In this document: positions 6,758 through 15,383 of the stretch, piece by piece
How positions within the stretch are numbered: the stretch's first letter is position 1
Layout: each line of letters starts with the position of its first letter
Assembly (NCBI GenBank): GCA_017407755.1
Contig: JAFQVY010000011.1
Span: 1 to 42,213 of the forward strand
Length of the DNA: 42,213 nt
Origin: Clostridia bacterium
GTDB lineage: Bacteria > Bacillota > Clostridia > Oscillospirales > Acutalibacteraceae
Direction of reading: 5' to 3'
Notes under the pieces: generated by a model
What the model was told of the DNA's origin: nothing
Databases searched by the model: none
What the model saw: only the letters and a program-made list of their open reading frames with translations
Translations under genes and position numbers: made by a program

Positions 6758-7384
6758 ATGAAATACTGTTCTAACTGTGGCAGTGCTTTGGAAGATAGTA
6801 TGAACTTCTGTAGCTCCTGCGGTGCTTCGGTAAACACTGATGAGGCTAAAAAAGCCAAAGAGCAAAACTGCCTTGACAGGCTCTCTGCAGGATTAAAGCA
6901 CGAAAGACTTTGCTACAAAATTTTCGGAATTGCCTGGACTGTAATTGCCTCATTTATTTTAATTTTAAGTATATTTATGCTTATAGGTGGCTCTCTTATT
7001 GCTGAAAATGCAGTAGATTATTCAGTAGAGTATAACGGAAGCGAGTATTACATCGAAGATTTCGATGTAGAACCGGATGCCGTAGCAAGTGCTTTATTTA
7101 TAGGCTTGGGTTCAGGGTATATTTCAATGGCTCTCATATTCTTAGGAGTCGGCATTGTAAACTTTGTACTTGCAAGCAAGGTAGGCAAATATCGCAACAC
7201 ACTTTATAAAGACTGCACAAACGGTGCCAACCATGCAAGCTCTGTAGGCTCAATTGTTCTTGCCGCTTTCTTTAACGAGGTCGCTTTGATTTTTGTAATC
7301 ATCAACTTTGTATTTATGAAGAGAAACGCTCAAACTTTTGAGTCAATAAAAGCTAACCAGAAAAGCTATAACGAACAGTTATAA
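6758..7384 (+). CDS. Zinc-ribbon membrane protein (copy 2)
   Basis: A 208-residue paralogue of the preceding gene. It has the same four-cysteine zinc ribbon (C4, C7, C18, C21), the shared RLSAGLKHER segment, the shared KYRNTLYKDC and AAFFNEVALIF stretches and the shared C-terminal IKANQKSYNEQL. It differs in having a much shorter linker after the ribbon and an extra acidic loop (YNGSEYYIEDFDVEPD) between membrane segments that may lie outside the cell. GAAAGGAAG precedes the ATG. No function is known; the two may form a hetero-oligomer. Confidence 0.82.
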   Translation: MKYCSNCGSALEDSMNFCSSCGASVNTDEAKKAKEQNCLDRLSAGLKHERLCYKIFGIAWTVIASFILILSIFMLIGGSLIAENAVDYSVEYNGSEYYIEDFDVEPDAVASALFIGLGSGYISMALIFLGVGIVNFVLASKVGKYRNTLYKDCTNGANHASSVGSIVLAAFFNEVALIFVIINFVFMKRNAQTFESIKANQKSYNEQL

Positions 7385-7392
7385 TGAAAAAT

Positions 7393-7425
7393 CCCCGCTC
7401 ATCAGTTGATGAACGGGGTGTTTTT
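7393..7425. terminator. Bidirectional terminator
   Basis: CCCCG-C-TCATCA (7393-7404) faces TGATGA-A-CGGGG (ending 7418), a long stem with one internal mismatch. The plus strand follows with seven T residues. It separates the zinc-ribbon pair from the convergent operon ending at 7426. Confidence 0.88.
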
Positions 7426-10400
7426 TTACTTAATTTTATTTTTAGCCTCTGTAAGCATAAGCTTAATTCGGTTAAGCTGATTAACTTCGCTGGCACCGGG
7501 GTCATAGTCTACTGTTGCAATATTCGCCTGAGGCAGTGCTGAGCGTACCGCCTTAAGAACGCCTTTGCCTACAATATGATTGGGCAAGCAGCCAAAGGGC
7601 TGAATGCATACGATATTGGGCACGCCGTTTTCTATAAAGTGAACCATTTCAGCAGTTAAGAACCAACCCTCGCCGTACTGATTTCCTATTGAGATAAATC
7701 GGCTTGCAGTTTTTGCAAGCTCCTTCATAGGAGTTGAAGGCTCAAACCGCTTGCTCTTTTTTAAAGCCTTTGCAGCAGGAAGGCGTACAAAGTTAAGCAT
7801 TTTGCCCAGTGCGGCACCGCCTATTTTAGAGCTTAATTTACCGCCTAAGTTTTTGTGGCGGAAACCTCTGCCGTAGCCGCTGTAAATAAAGAAATCAAGA
7901 AAATCCGGCACAACCGCTTCGGCGCCTTCTTCTTCAAGTCTTTCAACTAAGTTGCCATTGGCAAGCGGCATATACTTAACTAAAATTTCGCCCACAATAC
8001 CAACCCTTGGCTTTTTCTCGTCGGTTAAGGGGAGGTTGTCAAAATCCTTAACAATAGCCTTGCAGGTATTGATATATGTATAAACCGAGAAATGCTTATT
8101 TTTAACCTGCTCAGCACAAATATCAAGCCACTTACGCTTTAAGGCGTCAGCACTTCCCTTTTCTTTTTCATAAGGCCTTGTGCGATAAAGACACTTCATA
8201 ATAAGGTCGCCGTAAACAAGACCTGCGCCACCTCTTATCATCATAGGAACAGTAAGCTTAAAGCCTGGATTTGACTCCAATTTACTTAAATTAAGAGAAA
8301 TTACGGGAATGTGTCCTAATCCCTCTCGCTCTAAAGCTCGGCGGATAAATCCGATATAGTTGGTAGCACGGCAACAGCCGCCGGTCTGAGTCATAAGAAT
8401 TGCAAGCTTAGAAGTATCATACTTGCCGCTTTTAACCGCACTAAGCAATTGACCTACCATTATAAGAGAGGGATAACAAGCGTCGTTATTGACACACTTA
8501 AGTCCCATATCAACAGCAGAGCGGTTGTCGTTATCAAGAATAACGAAGTTATAATTGTAAGCTCTGAAAACCGCCTGCACAAGCTCAAAATGCATCGGTG
8601 CCATTTGCGGAGCAATAATAGTATAACGCTCATCTCGCATTTTTTCGGTAAAAATTGCACGGTGATAAGCAGTTGAAGTCTCCTTATGCTTAACGTTATT
8701 TCTGTCACGCTCTGCAATAGCCGCCATAAGGGAGCGGATACGGATTCTTGCACCGCCGAGGTTATTAACCTCGTCAATTTTAAGAACAGTGTAAAGCTTG
8801 CCGCTTGCCTCTAAAATTTCGGCAATCTGGTCAGTTGTAACCGCATCAAGACCGCAACCAAAGGAGTTAAGCTGTAAAAGCTCGGCGTCATCTCTATGGC
8901 GGACAAACTCTGCCGCACGGTAAAGACGTGAGTGATAACTCCACTGGTCAGTAACCCTTAATGGTCTCTCTACCTTTACGTCTTCAGGAATGCTGTCCTC
9001 AGTAAGCACGTTAAAGCCGTAAGAGGCAATCATCTGGGGTATTCCGTGGTTAATCTCAGGGTCGCAGTGATAGGGTCTTGAAGCAAGGACAATCATATTG
9101 CCCTTTTCAGCTTCCGTTTTGCGAATAATCTCTGCTCCTTTTTCGCGGATATCCGCTTTCGCCTTCATAAGCTCCTGCCAAGCTTTTTTGGAGGCTTTTT
9201 TAGTTTCCGCAGGCTTTATGCCAAAAGTCTCACTAAACACCTTTGCCACTCTGTCGGTTAAGGTTTTTTCATCTGAAAAAGCCACGAAAGGATGAATAAA
9301 CTGAGCTTTGCCTGAGGTGATATTTTCTACGTTGTTGTTAATATTTTCCGGAGTACCGATAACAATTGGACAGTTATATTTGTTTTTTGCACCTTCTTCA
9401 GGTCTTTCAAAATAAACGCTGGGATAGAAAATCCTGTTGCAACCGTTTTTTATGAGCCACTCAATGTGACCGTGGGCAAGCTTTGCAGGATAGCAAAGAC
9501 TTTCTGAAGGGATAGACTCCATACCCATCTCGTAAATCTCACGGCTTGAATACGGGGAAAGCACAACTCTAAAGCCAAGCTCCTTGAAAAGCCGTGCCCA
9601 ATAGGGGTAGTTTTCGTAAATATTAAGAACTCTGGGTATGCCGATTACACCACGCTTTGCCTTGTCCTCTGAAAGAGGAGTCAGAGAAAACATACGCTCT
9701 TTTTTATATTCGGTCATATCAAAGCCTTTTTTGTTTTCAGAAGAATTTCCTAAAGGTCTTTCACATCTGTTGCCCGAAATATGACGCTCTTTGCCACGGA
9801 ACGTGTTAACTGTCAGCAGACAGTTATTCTGACATTTACCGCAACGGATAGCCGTAGTTTTATATTTCAAGTCTTCAATTTCATCAAAGCTTAAAATGGT
9901 GCTTTCACCAACACTTCGCTCTTTTGCAATTAAAGCCGCACCAAAAGCGCCCATAAGTCCCGAAATATCAGGGCAAAGAGCATTTTTGCCTGTTAATTTC
10001 TCGAAGGCTCTGAGCACCGCTTCTGAACTAAAAGTACCGCCCTGCACCATAATATGCTTGCCTAAATCATTGGCAGAGCTGAGCTTGATAACCTTGAAGA
10101 GTGCATTTTTTACAACGCTGTATGCAAGACCTGCCGAAATATCCGAAAGGGTTGCCCCCTCTTTCTGGGCTTGCTTAACGTTAGAATTCATAAACACCGT
10201 GCAACGCGTGCCCAGATCTAAAGGATGAGGAGCAAAAAGTGCAGTTTTAGAAAACTCCTGAGCACTCTTGCCCATTGAAACGGCAAAATTCTCTAAAAAC
10301 GAACCGCAACCTGAGGAACACGCTTCATTTAAGAGCACGCTGTCAACTGAACCGTTTTTTATTTTTATGAATTTCATATCCTGACCGCCGATATCAAGCA

Positions 10401-11652
10401 TACACTCAACATTCTGGTCAAAAAATCTGGCACCTGTATAGTGGGCAATGGTCTCAACCTCACCAAAATCAAGCCTAAGTGCCGCTTTAAGAAGGCTTTC
10501 GCCGTATCCTGTGGAGCAAGCACCCTTGATAACAGCGGTATTTGGGAACTTCTTTGAAAGCTCTTTTAAAGCAATCTTAGCAGTATTTATGGGGGAAGTA
10601 TTGTTGCTTGAGTAAAAATCCCACAAAAGCTCGCCGCTTTCGCCGATAAGAGCAAGCTTTGTGGTGGTTGAGCCTGCATCAATACCAAGGTAGCAACCGC
10701 CTTTGTATGTACTTAAGTCACCGCGTTTTACTTTATTTTCTGCATGACGGTTTGCAAACGCCTTGTACTCTTCCTCGCTTTCAAAAAGCGGGTCAAGACG
10801 CTTTAATTCAAAGGTCATTTCACCTGCATTTTCTAAATCTGCGATTATATCCGAAAGTGCTTTTTCTGTGGAGCTTTCTGACATAAAAGCCGTACCTATT
10901 GCAGGAAAAAGATGTGAATTTTCAGGGTCAACCGTTGTATTTTCTGTAAGCTTAAGCGTGCGGATAAAGGCGGACTTAAGCTCAGTTAAAAAGTGCAAGG
11001 GTCCGCCTAAAAAAGCGACTGTTCTCCTTATGGGTTTGCCGCAGGCAAGACCTGAAATAGTCTGATTTACAACAGCCTGAAAAATAGACGCCGCCAAATC
11101 CTCTTTGGTAGCACCATCATTAATAAGAGGCTGAATGTCGCTTTTTGCAAAAACGCCGCAGCGTGCCGCTATGGGGTAAATCTGATTATAGCCTTTGGCA
11201 TACTCGTTAAGACCCTGTGCATCTGTTTGGAGTAACGCCGCCATCTGGTCGATAAAAGAACCTGTACCACCTGCACAGACGCCGTTCATTCTTTCTTCCA
11301 AGCCGCCTGTGAAATAAATAATTTTAGCGTCCTCGCCGCCAAGCTCTATAGCAACGTCAGTCTGAGGTGCAAGGCGTTTTATAGCCTCTGCCTCTGCCAC
11401 AACCTCCTGCACAAAGCCTATATTCATAAGCTTCGAAAGATTAAGGCTTCCGCTGCCTGTGACACTAAGCTTAAGGCTTACATCGCCAAGCACGGCTTTT
11501 GCCTCAATAAGCAAATCTTTAAATGTATCTCTGATATTAGCAAAATGGCGCATATACCGACCAAACACCATATTGCCGCTTTCGTCTAAAACGGCAAGCT
11601 TAACGGTGGTGGAGCCGATATCTGCGCCTGCTAAGTAAGTTTTCATACTCAC
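7426..11652 (-). CDS. Giant acyl-CoA dehydratase activase-like protein (two BcrA/BadF-type ATPase domains + DUF2229 + HgdB-like region)
   Basis: A 1408-residue cytosolic protein of the family annotated as 'acyl-CoA dehydratase activase-related'. Domain order: ASKHA ATPase 1 (about 5-260; DIGSTTVKLA at 11-20, ELGGEDAK 103-110); ASKHA ATPase 2 (about 320-580; GIDAGSTTTKL at 323-333, DIGGQDMKF 420-428); a four-cysteine motif (C604, C607, C611, C630); a DUF2229-like region (about 665-890); and a C-terminal part (about 1000-1400) resembling 2-hydroxyacyl-CoA dehydratase-type proteins. In HgdC-type activators two cysteines per subunit hold a [4Fe-4S] cluster between two monomers. Here each repeat has the equivalents (C126 and C165; C445/C449 and C484), so one chain could hold a whole cluster. 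The substrate is unknown. GTG 11652 was preferred (GAGGA six bases upstream); ATG 11646 is the alternative. It is the last gene of the degV-fakA-plsY operon, two bases after the plsY stop. Confidence 0.88.
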   Translation of the reverse strand: MSMKTYLAGADIGSTTVKLAVLDESGNMVFGRYMRHFANIRDTFKDLLIEAKAVLGDVSLKLSVTGSGSLNLSKLMNIGFVQEVVAEAEAIKRLAPQTDVAIELGGEDAKIIYFTGGLEERMNGVCAGGTGSFIDQMAALLQTDAQGLNEYAKGYNQIYPIAARCGVFAKSDIQPLINDGATKEDLAASIFQAVVNQTISGLACGKPIRRTVAFLGGPLHFLTELKSAFIRTLKLTENTTVDPENSHLFPAIGTAFMSESSTEKALSDIIADLENAGEMTFELKRLDPLFESEEEYKAFANRHAENKVKRGDLSTYKGGCYLGIDAGSTTTKLALIGESGELLWDFYSSNNTSPINTAKIALKELSKKFPNTAVIKGACSTGYGESLLKAALRLDFGEVETIAHYTGARFFDQNVECMLDIGGQDMKFIKIKNGSVDSVLLNEACSSGCGSFLENFAVSMGKSAQEFSKTALFAPHPLDLGTRCTVFMNSNVKQAQKEGATLSDISAGLAYSVVKNALFKVIKLSSANDLGKHIMVQGGTFSSEAVLRAFEKLTGKNALCPDISGLMGAFGAALIAKERSVGESTILSFDEIEDLKYKTTAIRCGKCQNNCLLTVNTFRGKERHISGNRCERPLGNSSENKKGFDMTEYKKERMFSLTPLSEDKAKRGVIGIPRVLNIYENYPYWARLFKELGFRVVLSPYSSREIYEMGMESIPSESLCYPAKLAHGHIEWLIKNGCNRIFYPSVYFERPEEGAKNKYNCPIVIGTPENINNNVENITSGKAQFIHPFVAFSDEKTLTDRVAKVFSETFGIKPAETKKASKKAWQELMKAKADIREKGAEIIRKTEAEKGNMIVLASRPYHCDPEINHGIPQMIASYGFNVLTEDSIPEDVKVERPLRVTDQWSYHSRLYRAAEFVRHRDDAELLQLNSFGCGLDAVTTDQIAEILEASGKLYTVLKIDEVNNLGGARIRIRSLMAAIAERDRNNVKHKETSTAYHRAIFTEKMRDERYTIIAPQMAPMHFELVQAVFRAYNYNFVILDNDNRSAVDMGLKCVNNDACYPSLIMVGQLLSAVKSGKYDTSKLAILMTQTGGCCRATNYIGFIRRALEREGLGHIPVISLNLSKLESNPGFKLTVPMMIRGGAGLVYGDLIMKCLYRTRPYEKEKGSADALKRKWLDICAEQVKNKHFSVYTYINTCKAIVKDFDNLPLTDEKKPRVGIVGEILVKYMPLANGNLVERLEEEGAEAVVPDFLDFFIYSGYGRGFRHKNLGGKLSSKIGGAALGKMLNFVRLPAAKALKKSKRFEPSTPMKELAKTASRFISIGNQYGEGWFLTAEMVHFIENGVPNIVCIQPFGCLPNHIVGKGVLKAVRSALPQANIATVDYDPGASEVNQLNRIKLMLTEAKNKIK

Positions 11653-11654
11653 TT

Positions 11655-12299
11655 TTAGTCCTCTTTTTCTTTTTTACCTTTTCCAAAAAAGTAAGTTTTA
11701 TTTTCGTTTCCCTTAATAAGTCTTTTAATGTTTTCTTTGTGAGAAATAAACACAACCACTGCCAAAGCTATGGCAATCAAATATGCTGTTACGTCATTGC
11801 TGTGTAAAACTACAAACAAAACAGCATAGCTTAATGTAGCACTTAAAGAACCCAGTGAAACATATTTTGAAAGAAGTGTAACTGCAAAAAGCACAGCCAA
11901 GGCTACAAGAAAAATCAAAGGGTCTGCCACAAGAATTGTGGTCATACCGCAGATAAAGCCCTTGCCGCCTTTAAACCCGTAATAAACAGGAAAAATATGA
12001 CCAAGCTGTGCAAAAAGTCCACAGAGAAGTGCCCCTGCCATATAAGAGCTTTCGGTAAAATGGCTTATTACAAAACCGCCGACACCGCAAGCGATAATTG
12101 TTTTTACAATATCAACAATGCAGACTATTGCGGCACTTTTGGCACCGTAAACACGCTTAACATTGGTAAAGCCTGCATTGCCTGAGCCGCTTTCTCTTAT
12201 ATCGGCATTATTCAACAGCTGAGTTACCATAATACCGCCGTTAAGACTGCCTAAAAGATAAGCAACTAAAATGCATGAAACAAAAATAAACCACTGCAT
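11655..12299 (-). CDS. plsY: Acyl-phosphate:glycerol-3-phosphate acyltransferase PlsY
   Basis: Integral membrane enzyme that transfers an acyl group from acyl-phosphate to glycerol-3-phosphate, the first acylation in phospholipid synthesis. All three family motifs are visible: SGSGNAGFTNVKR (37-49), GHIFPVYYGFKGGKG (100-114) and HKENIKRLIKGNENK (187-201), spread over 214 residues with about five hydrophobic segments. The start ATG follows AAGGAAG. It sits 12 bp behind fakA, whose product makes acyl-phosphate from free fatty acids, so the operon couples production and use of the same intermediate. Confidence 0.96.
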   Translation of the reverse strand: MQWFIFVSCILVAYLLGSLNGGIMVTQLLNNADIRESGSGNAGFTNVKRVYGAKSAAIVCIVDIVKTIIACGVGGFVISHFTESSYMAGALLCGLFAQLGHIFPVYYGFKGGKGFICGMTTILVADPLIFLVALAVLFAVTLLSKYVSLGSLSATLSYAVLFVVLHSNDVTAYLIAIALAVVVFISHKENIKRLIKGNENKTYFFGKGKKEKED

Positions 12300-12311
12300 A
12301 ATAACACTTCC

Positions 12312-13973
12312 TTATTCAACAGCAAAAATAAAGCTATAGATATCCTGACCGCCGTCAACCTCGTAAAACTCAACTAAGGGGAAGTTTTTAGAGGCATACT
12401 CGTGAACAGCACTAAGCTCCTCGGCAGTTGCATCTTTACCTGCAATTGCAATAATTACCTCTTTGCCTGTTTTGTCAATTGAGTCAAGCAAAGCAGTTGC
12501 GGCGCTTACCTTATCTTTTTCTACAGAAAGGATTGTTTTTTTAGAAAAGCCAAGCCAATCGTCCTTCTTGATTTCAAAGCCGTCCTGACTTGTATCTCTT
12601 ACTGCATAGGTAACAAGACCTGTTGTAACACCGCCGATAGCCATTTTAAGGTCATCAATAATAACGTCAATATCCTCAGAAGTTAAATCAAGCATTGTTA
12701 AAGCGGCATAGCCTTCGGCAATTGTTGTGCTTTCAACTACGCGGATATCTGAGTCTTTATAAAGCTCGCCCGCTTGCTTTGCGGCAAGTAAAATATTAGA
12801 ATTGTTTGGCAGTACGATAATTGTATCTGCATTAACTGCATCAAAAGCTTTGATAAAATCCTCGGAAGAGGGATTCATAGTCTGCTGACCGTCAACAATT
12901 GCATCGGCTCCTAAAGATGTAAACATCTCTTTTAAGCCGTCACCGCCTGCCACAGCCACAACACCGAATTTTTTACGCTCATTGCTTACAACTTCTTTTC
13001 TTTCAAAGCGGTTTTCAACGGTAGTTTCACTGTGCTGGATTGACATATTTTCAATCTTGACAGTAATAAACTCACCGAAAGTAAGACAAAAAGCCAACAC
13101 CTTGTCAGGAGTAAAGGTGTGCACATGAAGCTTTACCTTTGTGCCTGTTTTAAAGGCAACAATGGAGTCACCGCCGATACTCTCTAAATACTCAATAAGA
13201 GCATCAACAGAGAAAGCCTCTACGTCGGTTTTTTCGCTTCTTAACTGAACAAGAGCTTCAGTACAATAGCCAAACTCCATTTCGGTATTTTCGTCAAAGT
13301 TGCCTATAGGAGCTTCGGCACTAACTGTAGTAATCATTTTATCAGAAGTGATTTCCTCGCCTTTAAGTGCTTTATACATACCCTCAATAATGAAAGAAAA
13401 GCCTGCACCGCCGCTGTCGATTACACCTGCCTCTTTCAAAACGGGTAAAAGCTCGGGAGTGCGGTCTAAAGAAAGGTACATTTCCTTAATATAAGCCTTA
13501 AAAAACTGCTCAAGGGTGCTGTCTTCAGTAATTTTTGAAGTGGCAACGTCGGTTGCCTCTCTCATTACAGTAAGAATTGTGCCCTCGGTAGGAGTAATAA
13601 CAGATGAGTAAGCCTGTTTAACGCCTGCTCTGAAAGCCTCTGCAACCGCCTTTACGTCAGCAGTCTCAAAATCCTTCATACCAAGATTTATACCCTCGAA
13701 AAACTGAGAAAGAATAACACCTGAGTTACCTCTTGCAGAAAGGAGCATTCCCTCTGCAACCTTAGAGCAAACCTCGCTTACAGGTACATCACCCTCTGCA
13801 TTTGCCACAGAAGCACCACCCTCAATTGTGCGGCACATATTGTCGCCTGTGTCACCGTCAGGAATAGGAAAAACATTAAGGTCGTTAACTGTCTGTGCAT
13901 TATTTCTAAGGTTTGCGGCACCATTTTGCACCATCTGTGCAAACATTTCGCCTGTAAGGTTCTGTGTACCCAT
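12312..13973 (-). CDS. fakA: Fatty acid kinase catalytic subunit FakA (DAK2/DegV-associated)
   Basis: ATP-dependent kinase that phosphorylates a fatty acid held by a FakB (DegV) partner, giving acyl-phosphate. The 553 residues match FakA length. The N-terminal DAK2 domain carries NDLNVFPIPDGDTGDNM (30-46), in which D39, D41 and D44 are the expected metal/ATP ligands, plus the SARGNSGVILSQ loop. The middle domain and C-terminal DAK1-like domain follow. GGAGGACGAGT precedes the ATG. It is located directly behind a degV gene and ahead of plsY in a tight operon, which agrees with the assigned role. Confidence 0.94.
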   Translation of the reverse strand: MGTQNLTGEMFAQMVQNGAANLRNNAQTVNDLNVFPIPDGDTGDNMCRTIEGGASVANAEGDVPVSEVCSKVAEGMLLSARGNSGVILSQFFEGINLGMKDFETADVKAVAEAFRAGVKQAYSSVITPTEGTILTVMREATDVATSKITEDSTLEQFFKAYIKEMYLSLDRTPELLPVLKEAGVIDSGGAGFSFIIEGMYKALKGEEITSDKMITTVSAEAPIGNFDENTEMEFGYCTEALVQLRSEKTDVEAFSVDALIEYLESIGGDSIVAFKTGTKVKLHVHTFTPDKVLAFCLTFGEFITVKIENMSIQHSETTVENRFERKEVVSNERKKFGVVAVAGGDGLKEMFTSLGADAIVDGQQTMNPSSEDFIKAFDAVNADTIIVLPNNSNILLAAKQAGELYKDSDIRVVESTTIAEGYAALTMLDLTSEDIDVIIDDLKMAIGGVTTGLVTYAVRDTSQDGFEIKKDDWLGFSKKTILSVEKDKVSAATALLDSIDKTGKEVIIAIAGKDATAEELSAVHEYASKNFPLVEFYEVDGGQDIYSFIFAVE

Positions 13974-14001
13974 ACTCGTCCTCCAAAATCAATAATTTTT
14001 A

Positions 14002-14889
14002 TCAGCCCTCAAGCTCAACCTTTTTGCCCCAACCGTAAACAACTACAGCACCGGGACCAATTGATGCACCGATGATAGGACCGATATAATTAATATAAAT
14101 TTCGTCTGTACCAATAACTTCCTTAACCTTGTTTACAAGGTAGTCAACTTCTTCCTGAGGGCAGTCGGCATGGCCTACGAAAACTCGGCGGTCTTCTTCA
14201 CCCTGCATAGCATCATTAAGAAGGTTTACGATTTCATCCATAGATGCAAGTCTGCCCTTAACCTTTTTGATGGCAGTATTCTGGCCGTTAATGTCAGAAA
14301 TAATAACAGGCTTAACACCGAAGAGATTGCCAAAGAAAGCAGCAGAAGCCTTAACTCTGCCTGCACGCTTTAGATAATCAAGGGTATTAACAGTTGCAAA
14401 CTGGTTCATTCTGAGCTTATTTTCCTCAATGTAAGCTACAACCTCGTCAAAAGTTTTGCCCTCAGCTACAAGCTCGGCAGCCTTTATTGCAATAAAGCCT
14501 TCACCCATACAAGACATTTTAGGGTCGATGCAGGTAATTTTTGCCTCAGGATATTTTCCGCAGATTTCCTTAGCCACCATAATACCGGTGTTAACAGAGC
14601 CTGAAAGCACACCTGAGCAAGCAATGTAAATTACATCGAAGCCTTCCTCAACAAGCTTTGTAAACATAGCAGTAAACTCCTGTGCAGGCACCTGAGTGGT
14701 TGTTACTCTCTCGCCGCCGCGCATAATGTCGTAAAGCTCTTTTGCAGAGTAATACTCCCAGTCAAGAGAAGCAGGAGTTTCTTTTTCATTATGCACTGTA
14801 TTCATCTTTACATACTCAATGGAATATTTGTCTCTTAATTCCTTTGCAAGGTCAGAACATGAATCTGTAACAATCTTAATAGGTCTCAT
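14002..14889 (-). CDS. fakB: DegV family fatty acid-binding protein (FakB)
   Basis: Lipid-binding DegV protein of 295 residues that presents a fatty acid to FakA for phosphorylation. Family marks are TDSCSDL (8-14) near the N-terminus, TTTQVPAQEF (63-72) and CSGVLSGSVNTG (91-102), the segment that contacts the fatty acid carboxylate in this family. First gene of the fakB-fakA-plsY-activase operon, with AAGGAGAG before its ATG and a promoter at 14943-14970. Firmicutes often have several FakB paralogues with different chain preference; the preference here cannot be read. Confidence 0.93.
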   Translation of the reverse strand: MRPIKIVTDSCSDLAKELRDKYSIEYVKMNTVHNEKETPASLDWEYYSAKELYDIMRGGERVTTTQVPAQEFTAMFTKLVEEGFDVIYIACSGVLSGSVNTGIMVAKEICGKYPEAKITCIDPKMSCMGEGFIAIKAAELVAEGKTFDEVVAYIEENKLRMNQFATVNTLDYLKRAGRVKASAAFFGNLFGVKPVIISDINGQNTAIKKVKGRLASMDEIVNLLNDAMQGEEDRRVFVGHADCPQEEVDYLVNKVKEVIGTDEIYINYIGPIIGASIGPGAVVVYGWGKKVELEG

Positions 14890-14942
14890 TTTATAACTCT
14901 CCTTAATTAAAATAAAAGTAAACGCAAATTTTGCATATTACT

Positions 14943-14970
14943 ATTTTAACAAATTATGAACATCAGTCAA
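14943..14970 (-). promoter_or_regulatory. Promoter of fakB-fakA-plsY operon
   Basis: Minus-strand TTGACT (14965-14970) and TAAAAT (14943-14948) with 16-bp spacing, 53 bases before fakB. No FapR-like palindrome was recognised around it. Confidence 0.6.
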
Positions 14971-15304
14971 TAAAATTCATATTTTTTTGGTTTAACTCCC
15001 AAAAAGCAAGGATTTTTGCTCCAATTTTTTCTCAAATACGACAGATTTTGAAAGCCAATTTGTGCAAGACTAACAAGAGCATACAGGGTACGATTATCAA
15101 TTTTTAACAAGCAAAAAGCCGATTTTCCTTATAGAAGTTAATTATTACAGAAATATTAACAAGCCTATGTGAAAACTGTGTGATGTTTCTCTCCACATTT
15201 TAGGGAAAGTGGTAAAAAATAATATTATTTTAGGTTTTTTAACCAAAAAGCATCAGCAAAATATCCGCCGTTACTTCCTATATATAGAAAAAGACTCAAA
15301 CTCC
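14971..15304. other. Non-coding divergent spacer
   Basis: An AT-rich gap between the fakB operon promoter and the promoter of the rightward GT2 gene. Only short palindromes are seen (AGCAA/TTGCT near 15003-15021 and GGTT/AACC near 15234-15243). No reading frame, RNA motif or repeat was recognised. Confidence 0.5.
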
Positions 15305-15333
15305 TTGCCCGTACTGAAATAGTTGTGTATAAT
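15305..15333 (+). promoter_or_regulatory. Putative promoter of GT2 gene
   Basis: A weak TTGCCC (15305-15310), 17-bp spacer and a perfect TATAAT (15328-15333), 51 bases before the ATG. Confidence 0.5.
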
Positions 15334-15383
15334 GTTATTATACTAAATAGATATTACGCCCTGTTTAGATAAGGAGAAATATT

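Noticed and set aside
7426-11652. Long open frames on the plus strand opposite the giant activase gene
   Set aside because: They have no ribosome sites, no recognisable domains and codon use of an antisense strand; the minus-strand protein is clearly real.
15188-15200. DnaA-box-like CTCCACATTTT
   Set aside because: A single poor match with no companion boxes, no dnaA/dnaN genes and no AT-rich unwinding pattern distinct from the surroundings.
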